Shown here in pieces: positions 1 to 9,598 of a stretch of 64,000 nucleotides of DNA. The DNA lies in NCBI GenBank assembly GCA_021734785.1, contig JAIPIF010000003.1, positions 62,001 to 126,000 of the forward strand, read 5' to 3'. Positions within the stretch are counted from its first letter, which is position 1. Each line of letters opens with the position of its first letter. The position numbers and the translations under genes were made by a program. The notes under the pieces were generated by a model. That model did no database searches. It saw only the letters and a program-made list of their open reading frames with translations, and had not been told where the DNA came from. Source of the stretch: Candidatus Altimarinota bacterium (GTDB taxonomy: Bacteria; Patescibacteriota; Gracilibacteria; UBA4473).

Positions 1-2
1 GA

Positions 3-3000
3 AAATTTGGCGGTGAAGTCGTCCTGCGCAATGCCGCGGGAGAAATGGCCGATTATGTCCAATACGGGGGCACCGGATTTACCAATGAAGCTGCCGCCAG
101 TAGTGCCGGACAGTGGATGGCGGGAGACAAGGTCCCGACGCCGCTGTACGGACAATCCATCGGCCGTCGGACAAATGAACCCGACTACAACTCCAGTGGT
201 GACTGGCAGACCTACAACTCTCCCAGTGAAGGTGCCCCAAACATGGGCGGTGATTCCACCGCGCCCACAGCCGTGACAAGCGTCACACTCTCAGACACAG
301 ACAGCACGGCAAATAGTGGCCTGGATGGAAATGATGTTCAGATCGTCTGGACGCCTCCTACGACAAGCGATCCGAGTTTTGACCGATATGAAATCTATCT
401 GCTGCCCTCGACCACCCCATTTGACGACACCGTCCATCAGCCGATTGATACGATTTTTGGGGGACAGTACCAGTACGATGCCCAGGGCGTTCGACAGGCA
501 ACCTTTTCTTACGCGGGGGCTCCCTTTATTACCAAAGACAGTGCCAACACCGCCCTCTCAGACGGAGATTATGTCGCCTACATCGTATCGGTCGACTTCT
601 CCGGCAATCGCTCCGGGACAGCTATGTCTTCGGCGGCGACTCTCACGGGAGAGGCCTACGATGCCGGCAGCGACACCCAGCCGCCGTTTATCATGCACAT
701 GGGTGTCTGGAATGCCGAAGCCGGGACTGCGCTCAATCTCATTGCTCGAGCTGTCGATGACCGGGAGCTGGATGCCACGCATCCTCTGCAGGTTTTGTAC
801 AAAGTTGACGAAGGGGCCTGGCAGCCAGCGGTCGACTGTACTTTAGTTGAATCAAATTTCTATAACTGCCCAATCCCGTCACAACTTGCGGGAGTCCGAG
901 TGAGCTATTACCTCAAGGCAAAAGATGCCGCTACCACCCCAAATTATGCCTATTTTTCTGCCTCCCCCACTTCTGATCAGACAGGAGATGAAAATGAAGT
1001 AAAAACGACACCGTTTGTGATTGAACTTCTCGCGAGTGTTGGAAATTACGAAGACGGAGGAAGCGATGCGGATCTGTCTGGCGTCGTGTACCGACCGGAT
1101 GGAACAGCCTTCGCCGACAACCAATGGCCGAAGATTTTTGTCGAAGGAACGGCGCATGGATTCTTTACGCCAGCAAACACCACCGGTGCTTTCACTATTC
1201 CTGATGACACCCTTTTGTCTGGATCGCTTAATATTCTCGCCGTCAAAGAGGGGTACAAAGACATGGGAATGAATGTTTTTAAGGGCGATAGCCTTGAAAT
1301 CTACATGAATGAAGGAGCCATGAACATGATGGGAGGTGGAGGCGACAGTCCTTTTATCACCTGGACCGCCCCCGGCCCAGAAATGATGGGAGCGCCTATT
1401 GATATTTACTGCAGTGGAGACTGTACAACACTTTCTCCCGGAGAAATGCCGATTATCATTGGTTTCGATCGACCGATGAATGCGAATACCATCAACGATC
1501 AAGACGCTTCCAATGCCGGCTCCAACATTTACCTGACGACGAATGGCCAGGACCGTGTCGCCGGAAAAGTTGCCTACGACAGCAACATGAATGAAGCTCG
1601 ATTTTATGCCACGACGCATGACTCGCTCAGTCCGGGAACGTTTTATAACCTCGTCGTGACCCAGGGTGTCACAGACCAAAATGGGACTCCCATTGCTGGG
1701 GACGGTTCTGGTGGTGCGTTTATGACGAGTTTTACCACCATGATGGACAACACCGACATGTGGGGTGCTGGCGGAGATGATTTCTCCAGCTTCGGTGGCG
1801 GTGGCATGATGATGCCTCCATACGTCCAAGGGGTCACGCCCTCTCCCGGATCCTTTGGTATTCCACTCAACACCACGATCTCTGTGGAATTTTCTGAACC
1901 CATGATGACGAGTTCGATCAATTCGACCAATATCAAATTATTCCCCATCACCAACGAAGCAAACTGGACAGTGGGGACGGCTGTGCCTGCAAGCATCACG
2001 CTCGATCAAGCCACACAACGTATTGCCACGATCACCCCGACCAATCCACTCGATGCCAACGCAAGCAACAATGGTCGGTATATCGTCCGGGTGATGGGCG
2101 CTGTCAAAAGTGCTCCGGGAATCTGGATGGCCGACCCATCCAACTGTGGACAGGTTGCCCCCGACACCTGTCTGGCAAATACGCTGATGTACGAGTCTGA
2201 CTTTCAGGTGACCGCAACCTCTGACAGTACGGCTCCGACCGTCAAAGGGACGTTTCCAAAAGACGGAGATACGGGCGTTGATGTCAGCCTTTCGGCAATC
2301 GAAATTGGTTTTTCCGAAGGAATGGCTTCGAGCACAATGACGTCAAAAAATATCACGCTTGGTGTGGGATCTACCACGATCAACGGATCGGTGGAATACG
2401 ATCCAATGGGAAAACGGGCAAAATTTATTCCCAATAATGCGCTCAGTCCCAACACGCAGTACACCCTCACCGTGGGAACCGGTATCACCGATGCCGCGGG
2501 GAATGCTCTGGCGTCGGCGTACACCATTACCTTCACTACGGGGGCATCTGATACGACCTCCCCAGAAATCATGTACGCCAACGGAGACGATTTTTCGCTG
2601 GCGATCACCTTCTCCGAACCCATGAATTCGGCGCCACAGACAGAAACAAACCGCTGGGCGGCCTCCGTGCTCAATCCCGCAAATTACTTTCTCAACGGCC
2701 TTGATGCGGAGGGCGGATGGTCCACCAGTCCTGGGCTCGTTTCGCCGTACGATACCGCTGACGGGACGCCGCTTTCGACTGTGAGCGGACTCAGCTTCAG
2801 TTATGACAAAGAACATACCACGGTAATCATCGAAGGGTTTTCGTTTTCAGCGGGAACACCGGCCTTTCAGCTGTTTGTGGATAATGTGAAAGATAAATCC
2901 GGTAATCTTCTCAGTGACAGCGGAAACCGTGCTTCCGATGGGAGTCACCGAAATGCCGCTCGGGGTCCCCTGCTCAACAGTACCGAAACCTTTGGAATGC

Positions 3001-6000
3001 TCGGGCCCGGTGGCGGTCCCGGCATGATGGGCGGCGGCATGGGCGGCCCCATGATGGACATGGGATCGATGGGGATGATGATGGCCGGTGCCTTCCCCAT
3101 GAATGGCATGGCGGGTCAGACCAGCATGTACTTCATCGATGTCCCCACAAATAAAGCGATTCCTTCTGGCGGAAAAATCAAAGTGACCTTTCCCGCGGGG
3201 TTTAATGTCGCCAGCGCGGCAAAGGACCAATACTCTCCTGTCAACAACGACATCAATGAATGGAATGCCGGTACCATCGGCATTGCTTCGGTGACCGGAA
3301 ACCAGTCCTCTCGTACGATTGATATCGTCACCAATGGCGGGGCCACACAGACCAACGATTTCCTGCACATGGACATCAAAGGCATCGTCAACTCCTCCAT
3401 TCCAAAAGACTTCCAGACCGAAGGCTACACCGTGGACATCAAAACCTTCACCGACGACGGCGTGCTGCTGGAGTCGATCACCACGATGCCCTTCTTTCTC
3501 AGCGACGCTGGGACAAACACGATTTCGGGAACCGTCACGGCGGCAGGGGCAAATGCCGGAACCACCACGGTTTATCTCGGCTCCCCCATGACTGGCCCGA
3601 TGGAGGCGACCACTTCCACCTTTGCTGGCGGAAGTGCCACGTACTCTTTTAGCAATCTTCCCGACGGCGATTACCATATTTTTACCGATCCATTTGTCAG
3701 CATCGGTGGGACCAACTACATGGGCAACCCCATGCCCGATCCGATCTGGTTGTCGGGAAATGACGCGACCAAAAACATCACGCTGGAGGCAGAGGGGGCC
3801 AGTGGCGCTGCTGTCACCGTGACTCTCACAGGAGATTTCTCCACCGGAGGCAGCAATGACGACATCGACATTTTCGCCAGTTCCCCCAATGGCTTCCGCG
3901 TCAAAACGGTCAATCCAAACAATGACGATGCCACGGATGCTGATGGAGAAGGAACCGCCGGAAATAATATTACCACGTACGACATCTATCTCCCTACTGG
4001 TGAATGGATGATCGGCATCGGCCCCGCCATGCCAAAAGGCCCCATGGCCGGTCCCCCACCCATGCCCGACTGGATGGCACCGATGCCCACACGATACGTG
4101 AGCGATGGTGCGACACCGGGAAACCTGTCAATCTCAATTGCAGGCCAGACCGCGACCACGGTTTCGGGACGCGTCGTGGATGGTGCTGATGCAGGCATCT
4201 CCAATGCCGAAGTGTATGCCTACCAGCCAGGGGGTGGATTTGGGGGAGCCAATACCAAAACTGCAACCGATGGATCGTTTACGCTGAAAGTCCCCGTCAA
4301 AGGAACCTACACCATCGGAGCATTTAAACCAGGACTTCCGCACGAACGAGAACAAACCATCAATGTGCAAGAAAATGTAACCGGGCTCACCATCAAAATG
4401 AAAAAACCCGCTTACACCATTTCAGGAAAGGTGCTAAACACCCAATCCCAGCCCGTTTCGTATGCCCCCGTCTGGGCCTACCAACCCAATGGTGCTGGGC
4501 ATGCCACCACCTCTACCGATTCCACTGGAAACTACATCCTGTATGTGGATTCTGGTACCTGGCGAGTCGAAGCTGATGCGCCAGGCGTCGGGTGGCTCCA
4601 GTACGAATTGCCGGTGACCGTGAGTACCAGCTCCAAATCAAATATCAATCTCAAACCCGCCTCAGATGTCAGCTGGAAAACTATTTCAGGAAAAATGGGA
4701 ATCGACACGGATGGAAACTATCTCACACTTGAAACGCCGTTTGCCAACATGCCGCTGCGCGCCGTGAAGTACGACGCAAGTGGAAATTATCTGGGACAAG
4801 AGTACGGCGGGATGACGGATTCTTCGGGATCATACTCGCTCTCGGTGCCCGAGGGAATCTACCGGGTGGACACCTGGACGCCCCAGTATGGCGAACGCGG
4901 GGTCAACAATCTTGACAACGACAACACACTCAATGAAGCGGCGGATGATCCGTATCCAAACAGTCCGGCAAACGTGAATGCAACTGCCAACGTCTCGAAT
5001 GCGGACATCATTATTGTCAACAGTGATCTTCGAGATATTTCTCTGGTCTTTACCAATGCACAGGCCGGACAGGAAGGATTTGTAAATATAGAAGGCGTTG
5101 ATTTCTCTGGGAATGATCCGAAACCAAATGGATTCTCCCGATCGTTTCATGTCAGTGATCTCTCCACCGGTACCACCGCCAAACTCGAAGACGGAGACTA
5201 CTTCTTCTTTGTACACGTCCCGGGACTCGGAGAATTTATCCCCATTGCGGACGACGGCACCAACGGCATGGATCCGACCAAAAAAGATATCATTGTCAGT
5301 GGAAACCGCACCGTAGAATTCAGTCTGCCAAACGTCGCCGGGGGAGAAACCATCACCGTCTCTGGAACGGTCAGTGGACCAGGAGCCGGTGAAAAAGATG
5401 CCTGGGTCTGGATCGGAAATCCCGCCAATGGATTTCACATCGGATCAGACTCACATGCCAGCACCGGCGCGTACTCGCTCACGATTCCAAAACTCAGCTC
5501 TGGCGAATACCATGTGGGATGTGATAAACCCGGATTTAACTCCACCGAACCCACCTCCATCACCGGCACCGCCGACGTCACAGTCAACTGTACGCTCACC
5601 GCGCATGACAAAACCATTACAGGAGCCCTGTATCAGGATGCCAACAGCAATGGAGCCTACGACAGCGGCGAATCTCTCGCCAATGGGTGGGTTTGGGCCG
5701 AGAGTGAAAACGGAGAAAAGTCCTTTACGCCCGTCGATGGCGCCGGAAACTTCTCGCTGGGAGTCACAGCAGGCAGCTGGAAACTCTTCGGAGCTGCAGA
5801 CGGATACCAGGACGGAACACACGGGGAAATTCTGGTGGTCTCCAGTAGCAATCTGACGGGAAAAAATATTCCGCTTTCTACGGATTCCTCGTGGAGTAAT
5901 AAGCAAAAAGCAAAACCCATTACCCCCTCACAGGGAGGAAGTGTCGATGACACGGCCCAAGACTCTGGCACCGGAAAGGCCTCCGGGACGGGGGTCAAAC

Positions 6001-8144
6001 TGACCGTGCCCCCCAACGCACTGGGAACCTCGACTTCCTCGGGAAACATCACGACAAAACTTACTTCTGCTGTCTCCCAAACTTCATCGATGAATCCTTT
6101 TGGCGGCAAAGGAAAAAATATCACCGCCACAGATAACTCTGGTCAGCCAATTACCAATTTAAACGATTACATCGACATGGAGATCGTCTTGTACAAGGCC
6201 GATATCGAAGAGGCCGGCATGACAAATCTGTCAAAACTCAAAACCCTCAATATCCGCTACTGGGATGATACCGCCAACGAATGGGTCTCGCTCTCCACGA
6301 CGCGAAAAGCCTATCACAAAATGACCGTCGACACCGAGTGGACTCTGTACAAAGGGACGGATACAAAAAGTGGTTTTGACGCCTTTATCGATGACACGCT
6401 CGGCACCAACGCAACCCTTGTGGAGGGAACCGATTACGACGACTACAAGCTGGTCCTCACTGCCAAGACAAACCACTTGACCGTCTTTGCCCCCGGAACT
6501 TCCCCCGATGGAGTCGCGCCAAAAGCACCCACCGGACTGAGCCAAAGCTCTGGGAGTGGCACCAGCGTGGGCCTCAGTTGGGATGCCGTGACGCTCAATG
6601 CTGACGACACGGCCATCTCTGATTTGTACGGATACGCCGTGTATCGATCGACGGATGGCACTACCTACTCTCAGGTCAATGCTTCTGCCGTTCTGGCCGG
6701 CACGGAAGCCTTTACCGACACCAGCACCAGCGCCTGGACCAGTTATTATTACAAAATTACCGCCGGAGATGATGACGACATTGAGTCTGCCTACTCCACG
6801 CCGATTCAGGTGTGTTCGAATAAAACCGTGAGCAACGGAACCGTTGCGGCAAACTGTAGCATCACCTGTGACAGTGGATATTCGTCTTCGGGCACCAGCT
6901 GTGTCTCGTCCGGATCTCCGGGCGGCGGAGGCAGCGCACCAATCTACACTGGCGGTGGTGGAGGAGGCGGGAGCAGCTACGTGTCTGCGTACACACTGCC
7001 CACTTCAAGTTCGATTCGAACAGTTGATTCGATCAAACCCGTCAGCCTCGCACTCTCAGGCGGCGTATTCCTCCGACCCACGACTTTCCGCGATCTGTAC
7101 AACGGCATCAAAGTCACCGTGCCAAAAGACACGGGAGTCTCCAAATCGGACGGTACTCCGTACAAGGGAATCATCCTCACGCCGGATGTCGTAGAAAAAA
7201 CAGACCTCCCCGCCTCCCTCCCCTCGGAAGTGGGCTTTCTCAAGGCCGTCAGCGTCGGCACGTCCACCGGGATGCCCCTGACGTTTAATAAAAACTTTAC
7301 GCTCACCATTCCGCTCAACAATACAACCGTTCCGTCGGAAAACATCAAAGTCATGGAGTACGACTCAACGGCGGGAAAATATGTCTTGGCGGGAGACGGT
7401 GGCACCGTAGAAAACGAAGGACAGCTGCAGATTGTTGTCTCCCTCGGGCACATGTCCACCTTCGTCGTGGTCAATACTCGCGGGGAAGATCTGGAGACGC
7501 TCGAGCAACCAGCGGTCAGCACGGCGCAATCTCCGTTGATCACGCCTCGACGAGAAATCCGAGACTTCAGCAGACAGATTCCTGAATTCCTCCGCTCCCC
7601 GGCGCCCCCATTTGTCGACACACAGAAACACTGGGCAAAAGACTACATCAAAGACCTCCGCGTCCGTGGGGTGGTCGAAGGAAAAGAAGACAAAGTCTAC
7701 GACCCCGATGCCAATCTCTCTCGAGCAGAGCTGGTCAAGATCGTGGTCAAAGCCTTTGGCATGCCGGTAGAAGAGCCGCTCACCGCGCACCCCTTCCCGG
7801 ATGTGCACATGGCCAGCTGGCACGCGCCCTACATTGCCGCCGCGCAAACCCACGGCATTGTGCAGGGATACCCCGATGGCCTCTTCCGACCAAATCTGCC
7901 GGTCTCGCGCGCAGAGGCATTGAAAATCATTGTTCGCGCAGCCGATCAGGCAGCTGACAGTGCCGAGGGCATTCCGTACCACGATGTCGATGCGAATGAA
8001 TGGTACGCGCCATTTGTCCGGTACTCGCAACGCAAAGGCCTCGTCGATCCCATCGTCGGAACCCGATTTGCACCGGGCACCGCCATCACGCGCGCCGAAA
8101 TTGCCAAAGCGATCGTCAAGACCTGGAACGCCATGCAGGAATAA
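3..8144 (+). CDS. Giant secreted SLH-domain surface protein (5' end outside window)
   Basis: The reading frame is open to the window edge, so the N-terminus and signal peptide are missing; about 2,713 codons are visible. Order of modules seen: a lamin-tail-like domain (nt 3-240), Ig-like SbsA/Big_5 domains (about nt 1370-2900), Met/Gly-rich linkers (nt 1305-1370, 1750-1820, 2995-3115), several carboxypeptidase-regulatory-like beta domains (about nt 3510-5900), an FN3 domain (nt 6510-6810), a short Cys-rich segment, a Gly/Ser-rich linker, and three SLH domains at the C-terminus (about nt 7600-8144). SLH triplets bind secondary cell-wall polymers, so the protein is probably anchored to the cell surface by its C-terminus. 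It ends in TAA just before a strong terminator. The domain calls rest on motif reading; the three SLH copies are the surest. Confidence 0.9.
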   Translation, partial: KFGGEVVLRNAAGEMADYVQYGGTGFTNEAAASSAGQWMAGDKVPTPLYGQSIGRRTNEPDYNSSGDWQTYNSPSEGAPNMGGDSTAPTAVTSVTLSDTDSTANSGLDGNDVQIVWTPPTTSDPSFDRYEIYLLPSTTPFDDTVHQPIDTIFGGQYQYDAQGVRQATFSYAGAPFITKDSANTALSDGDYVAYIVSVDFSGNRSGTAMSSAATLTGEAYDAGSDTQPPFIMHMGVWNAEAGTALNLIARAVDDRELDATHPLQVLYKVDEGAWQPAVDCTLVESNFYNCPIPSQLAGVRVSYYLKAKDAATTPNYAYFSASPTSDQTGDENEVKTTPFVIELLASVGNYEDGGSDADLSGVVYRPDGTAFADNQWPKIFVEGTAHGFFTPANTTGAFTIPDDTLLSGSLNILAVKEGYKDMGMNVFKGDSLEIYMNEGAMNMMGGGGDSPFITWTAPGPEMMGAPIDIYCSGDCTTLSPGEMPIIIGFDRPMNANTINDQDASNAGSNIYLTTNGQDRVAGKVAYDSNMNEARFYATTHDSLSPGTFYNLVVTQGVTDQNGTPIAGDGSGGAFMTSFTTMMDNTDMWGAGGDDFSSFGGGGMMMPPYVQGVTPSPGSFGIPLNTTISVEFSEPMMTSSINSTNIKLFPITNEANWTVGTAVPASITLDQATQRIATITPTNPLDANASNNGRYIVRVMGAVKSAPGIWMADPSNCGQVAPDTCLANTLMYESDFQVTATSDSTAPTVKGTFPKDGDTGVDVSLSAIEIGFSEGMASSTMTSKNITLGVGSTTINGSVEYDPMGKRAKFIPNNALSPNTQYTLTVGTGITDAAGNALASAYTITFTTGASDTTSPEIMYANGDDFSLAITFSEPMNSAPQTETNRWAASVLNPANYFLNGLDAEGGWSTSPGLVSPYDTADGTPLSTVSGLSFSYDKEHTTVIIEGFSFSAGTPAFQLFVDNVKDKSGNLLSDSGNRASDGSHRNAARGPLLNSTETFGMLGPGGGPGMMGGGMGGPMMDMGSMGMMMAGAFPMNGMAGQTSMYFIDVPTNKAIPSGGKIKVTFPAGFNVASAAKDQYSPVNNDINEWNAGTIGIASVTGNQSSRTIDIVTNGGATQTNDFLHMDIKGIVNSSIPKDFQTEGYTVDIKTFTDDGVLLESITTMPFFLSDAGTNTISGTVTAAGANAGTTTVYLGSPMTGPMEATTSTFAGGSATYSFSNLPDGDYHIFTDPFVSIGGTNYMGNPMPDPIWLSGNDATKNITLEAEGASGAAVTVTLTGDFSTGGSNDDIDIFASSPNGFRVKTVNPNNDDATDADGEGTAGNNITTYDIYLPTGEWMIGIGPAMPKGPMAGPPPMPDWMAPMPTRYVSDGATPGNLSISIAGQTATTVSGRVVDGADAGISNAEVYAYQPGGGFGGANTKTATDGSFTLKVPVKGTYTIGAFKPGLPHEREQTINVQENVTGLTIKMKKPAYTISGKVLNTQSQPVSYAPVWAYQPNGAGHATTSTDSTGNYILYVDSGTWRVEADAPGVGWLQYELPVTVSTSSKSNINLKPASDVSWKTISGKMGIDTDGNYLTLETPFANMPLRAVKYDASGNYLGQEYGGMTDSSGSYSLSVPEGIYRVDTWTPQYGERGVNNLDNDNTLNEAADDPYPNSPANVNATANVSNADIIIVNSDLRDISLVFTNAQAGQEGFVNIEGVDFSGNDPKPNGFSRSFHVSDLSTGTTAKLEDGDYFFFVHVPGLGEFIPIADDGTNGMDPTKKDIIVSGNRTVEFSLPNVAGGETITVSGTVSGPGAGEKDAWVWIGNPANGFHIGSDSHASTGAYSLTIPKLSSGEYHVGCDKPGFNSTEPTSITGTADVTVNCTLTAHDKTITGALYQDANSNGAYDSGESLANGWVWAESENGEKSFTPVDGAGNFSLGVTAGSWKLFGAADGYQDGTHGEILVVSSSNLTGKNIPLSTDSSWSNKQKAKPITPSQGGSVDDTAQDSGTGKASGTGVKLTVPPNALGTSTSSGNITTKLTSAVSQTSSMNPFGGKGKNITATDNSGQPITNLNDYIDMEIVLYKADIEEAGMTNLSKLKTLNIRYWDDTANEWVSLSTTRKAYHKMTVDTEWTLYKGTDTKSGFDAFIDDTLGTNATLVEGTDYDDYKLVLTAKTNHLTVFAPGTSPDGVAPKAPTGLSQSSGSGTSVGLSWDAVTLNADDTAISDLYGYAVYRSTDGTTYSQVNASAVLAGTEAFTDTSTSAWTSYYYKITAGDDDDIESAYSTPIQVCSNKTVSNGTVAANCSITCDSGYSSSGTSCVSSGSPGGGGSAPIYTGGGGGGGSSYVSAYTLPTSSSIRTVDSIKPVSLALSGGVFLRPTTFRDLYNGIKVTVPKDTGVSKSDGTPYKGIILTPDVVEKTDLPASLPSEVGFLKAVSVGTSTGMPLTFNKNFTLTIPLNNTTVPSENIKVMEYDSTAGKYVLAGDGGTVENEGQLQIVVSLGHMSTFVVVNTRGEDLETLEQPAVSTAQSPLITPRREIRDFSRQIPEFLRSPAPPFVDTQKHWAKDYIKDLRVRGVVEGKEDKVYDPDANLSRAELVKIVVKAFGMPVEEPLTAHPFPDVHMASWHAPYIAAAQTHGIVQGYPDGLFRPNLPVSRAEALKIIVRAADQAADSAEGIPYHDVDANEWYAPFVRYSQRKGLVDPIVGTRFAPGTAITRAEIAKAIVKTWNAMQE

Positions 8145-8163
8145 CGCGGAAAAAACTTTCGCT

Positions 8164-8202
8164 TCCCAAAAAGCCTCACCTCCCCGGTGGGGCTTTTTTT
8201 TT
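8164..8202 (+). terminator. Rho-independent terminator after giant SLH gene
   Basis: Stem AAAAAGCCTCACC / GGTGGGGCTTTTT (one G-T pair), loop TCCCC, followed by nine Ts. An identical 36-nt copy lies at 9524-9559 (see findings). Confidence 0.93.
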
Positions 8203-8233
8203 GAGAATTTGAAAATATGAAAAAGAAAGTGGA

Positions 8234-8262
8234 TTGACATTTCTCTGTTTTTAATTTAAAAT
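8234..8262 (+). promoter_or_regulatory. Sigma-70-like promoter of the split orphan gene
   Basis: TTGACA (8234-8239), 17-bp spacer, TAAAAT (8257-8262). The -10 box overlaps an ATG at 8261, so that ATG cannot be the start; the next in-frame ATG at 8297 lies about 28 nt after the expected transcription start. Confidence 0.85.
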
Positions 8263-8296
8263 GTACGCGTACGTGTTTTTCTTTACCGTCAAAAAA

Positions 8297-9106
8297 ATGG
8301 CATTCTCTTCTTCCGAAACTGGCCCCGAAACAAACACTTCCCCAGAAAATATAATTCTTGATAAAGCAACGTTTGAAGCGAATTTAGATCAAACGATAAA
8401 AGGACATCTCAATTCCTCTCTCCTGTTTCAGGTTCTTGAAAATTTAAAATTAGAAGATTACGACGAAAAATATCCAGAGATCTTTCGCCAAAAAAGCGAG
8501 CCACATATGCAAATCGCGACTCTTTTAAGAATATTGAAGCGTGGGTGTGAACAAGAAATTCCAGAAGCGGGACGCGTGGTACTGATGCTCAATAACTGGG
8601 TACATTCTTCCCGGGAATCGGATCAAGAAGACTTCCAAAAATTATTTCCGAAATCTCCTGAACAAAAAATAAAATCCCTTCAGTCTCAATTGGAAGATCT
8701 TTGGAAAATGTCAGGAGAGACATTGAATGAAGCTTACAAACAAAATCAAGAGAAAAATGACACTGAGATGTCTGAGGCAAAAGAAAAGCAAGAAAATCCT
8801 TTTGGTCTCTCCGATGCCGAAAGACAAAAATTGAAAGCCGGACATTCTGCAAATGAGACTCCTGCAAATCGGAAAGCCCTGAACGAAAGAAGCAAAACAC
8901 CAGAAGCAATGCAAGAAGAATACAAAGAAATCGCGGGAACTATGAAGAAAACACTGCAAAGCCTTCAGTCCGATCTGCCTTCTCTTACCGAGAAAATTGG
9001 ACCGGAGTTGCAATCCGCCAACTCTACTTATGTCTCTCTTCTTCGAAGCTTTGTGGAAACCATTATGAAAGATTCTCAAAACATTTCAGAAAAAATAAAC
9101 GAATAG
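8297..9106 (+). CDS. Orphan hydrophilic protein, N-terminal fragment of an ORF split by TAG
   Basis: 269 residues from the ATG at 8297, chosen because the upstream in-frame ATG (8261) lies inside the promoter -10 box. The product is charged, rich in Lys, Glu and Gln, mostly helical in appearance, with no signal peptide, membrane segment or domain I recognise. The frame ends at TAG (9104-9106), but the same frame then runs on without another stop to 9505 with similar coding character (DFVEEYKDDFEEKIF...), so this is probably one gene broken by a nonsense codon, or one read through. Base composition is AT-rich (8341-8400 has 18 G/C of 60), unlike the preceding giant gene. Function unknown. Confidence 0.65.
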   Translation: MAFSSSETGPETNTSPENIILDKATFEANLDQTIKGHLNSSLLFQVLENLKLEDYDEKYPEIFRQKSEPHMQIATLLRILKRGCEQEIPEAGRVVLMLNNWVHSSRESDQEDFQKLFPKSPEQKIKSLQSQLEDLWKMSGETLNEAYKQNQEKNDTEMSEAKEKQENPFGLSDAERQKLKAGHSANETPANRKALNERSKTPEAMQEEYKEIAGTMKKTLQSLQSDLPSLTEKIGPELQSANSTYVSLLRSFVETIMKDSQNISEKINE

Positions 9107-9505
9107 CTCACTACGGATTTTGTTGAAGAATACAAAGACGATTTTGAAGAAAAAATATTTGGTGATTTTTTAACAAAAATGGACGCAGGGAGAGACAGCA
9201 TCATGAGAGCATATGGGAAAATGTTTCATCGGCTGGCACAGCTTTTTTTCTCTCTGCGAAAACAAGGAGACAATGACCTTGTCCAAAAATTAGCAGAGTC
9301 TTTTCAGAAACACGATATTTATTTTTATGATCCCACTGGGGAAAAAATGGATGATCAAATTCATGATATTTTAGATAAAGAGGAAAAAAGCTCCCTTCCC
9401 TCGGGAACAATATCTGAAATAAACGCCCTCGGAGGTATTTACCAAAAGTTTGAACACGAAAAATACCGAACACTGCAACTCCCTCAGTGCGTAGTCGTGA
9501 AGTAA
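9107..9505 (+). pseudogene. Downstream, in-frame continuation of the split orphan gene
   Basis: This stretch is in the same frame as the 8297 gene and follows its TAG directly. It reads LTTDFVEEYKDDFEEKIF and continues to TAA at 9503-9505. An internal ATG at 9179 could start a separate 108-residue protein (MDAGRDSIMRAYGKMF...), but there is no promoter-like or ribosome-binding sequence before it and the 72 nt between stop and ATG look coding. I therefore treat it as the C-terminal part of one gene interrupted by a stop. No domain recognised. If UAG were suppressed the full product would be about 402 residues. Confidence 0.55.
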
Positions 9506-9523
9506 TATTTTTTGTTTTTATTC

Positions 9524-9559
9524 TCCCAAAAAGCCTCACCTCCCCGGTGGGGCTTTTTT
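9524..9559 (+). terminator. Rho-independent terminator, exact repeat of the one at 8164
   Basis: Same 36 bases as 8164-8199, here with six Ts. It ends the split orphan gene and lies inside the apparent 5' extension of the mscS-like frame, which proves that extension is not translated. Confidence 0.92.
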
Positions 9560-9598
9560 CCTTGCTTTTTCGATGAGAATTTTATACTGAAGATGCAC

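Noticed and set aside
879-1829. 316-codon minus frame inside the first giant gene
   Set aside because: Shadow of the long plus frame, with no promoter or family motif; the plus strand encodes recognisable Ig-like domains here.
7365-8240. 291-codon minus frame at the end of the first giant gene
   Set aside because: Antisense to the clear SLH domains, and it would begin beyond the terminator.
9512-9598. N-terminal extension of the first mscS frame
   Set aside because: It contains an intrinsic terminator and the -10 box, and a good signal peptide starts at 9599.
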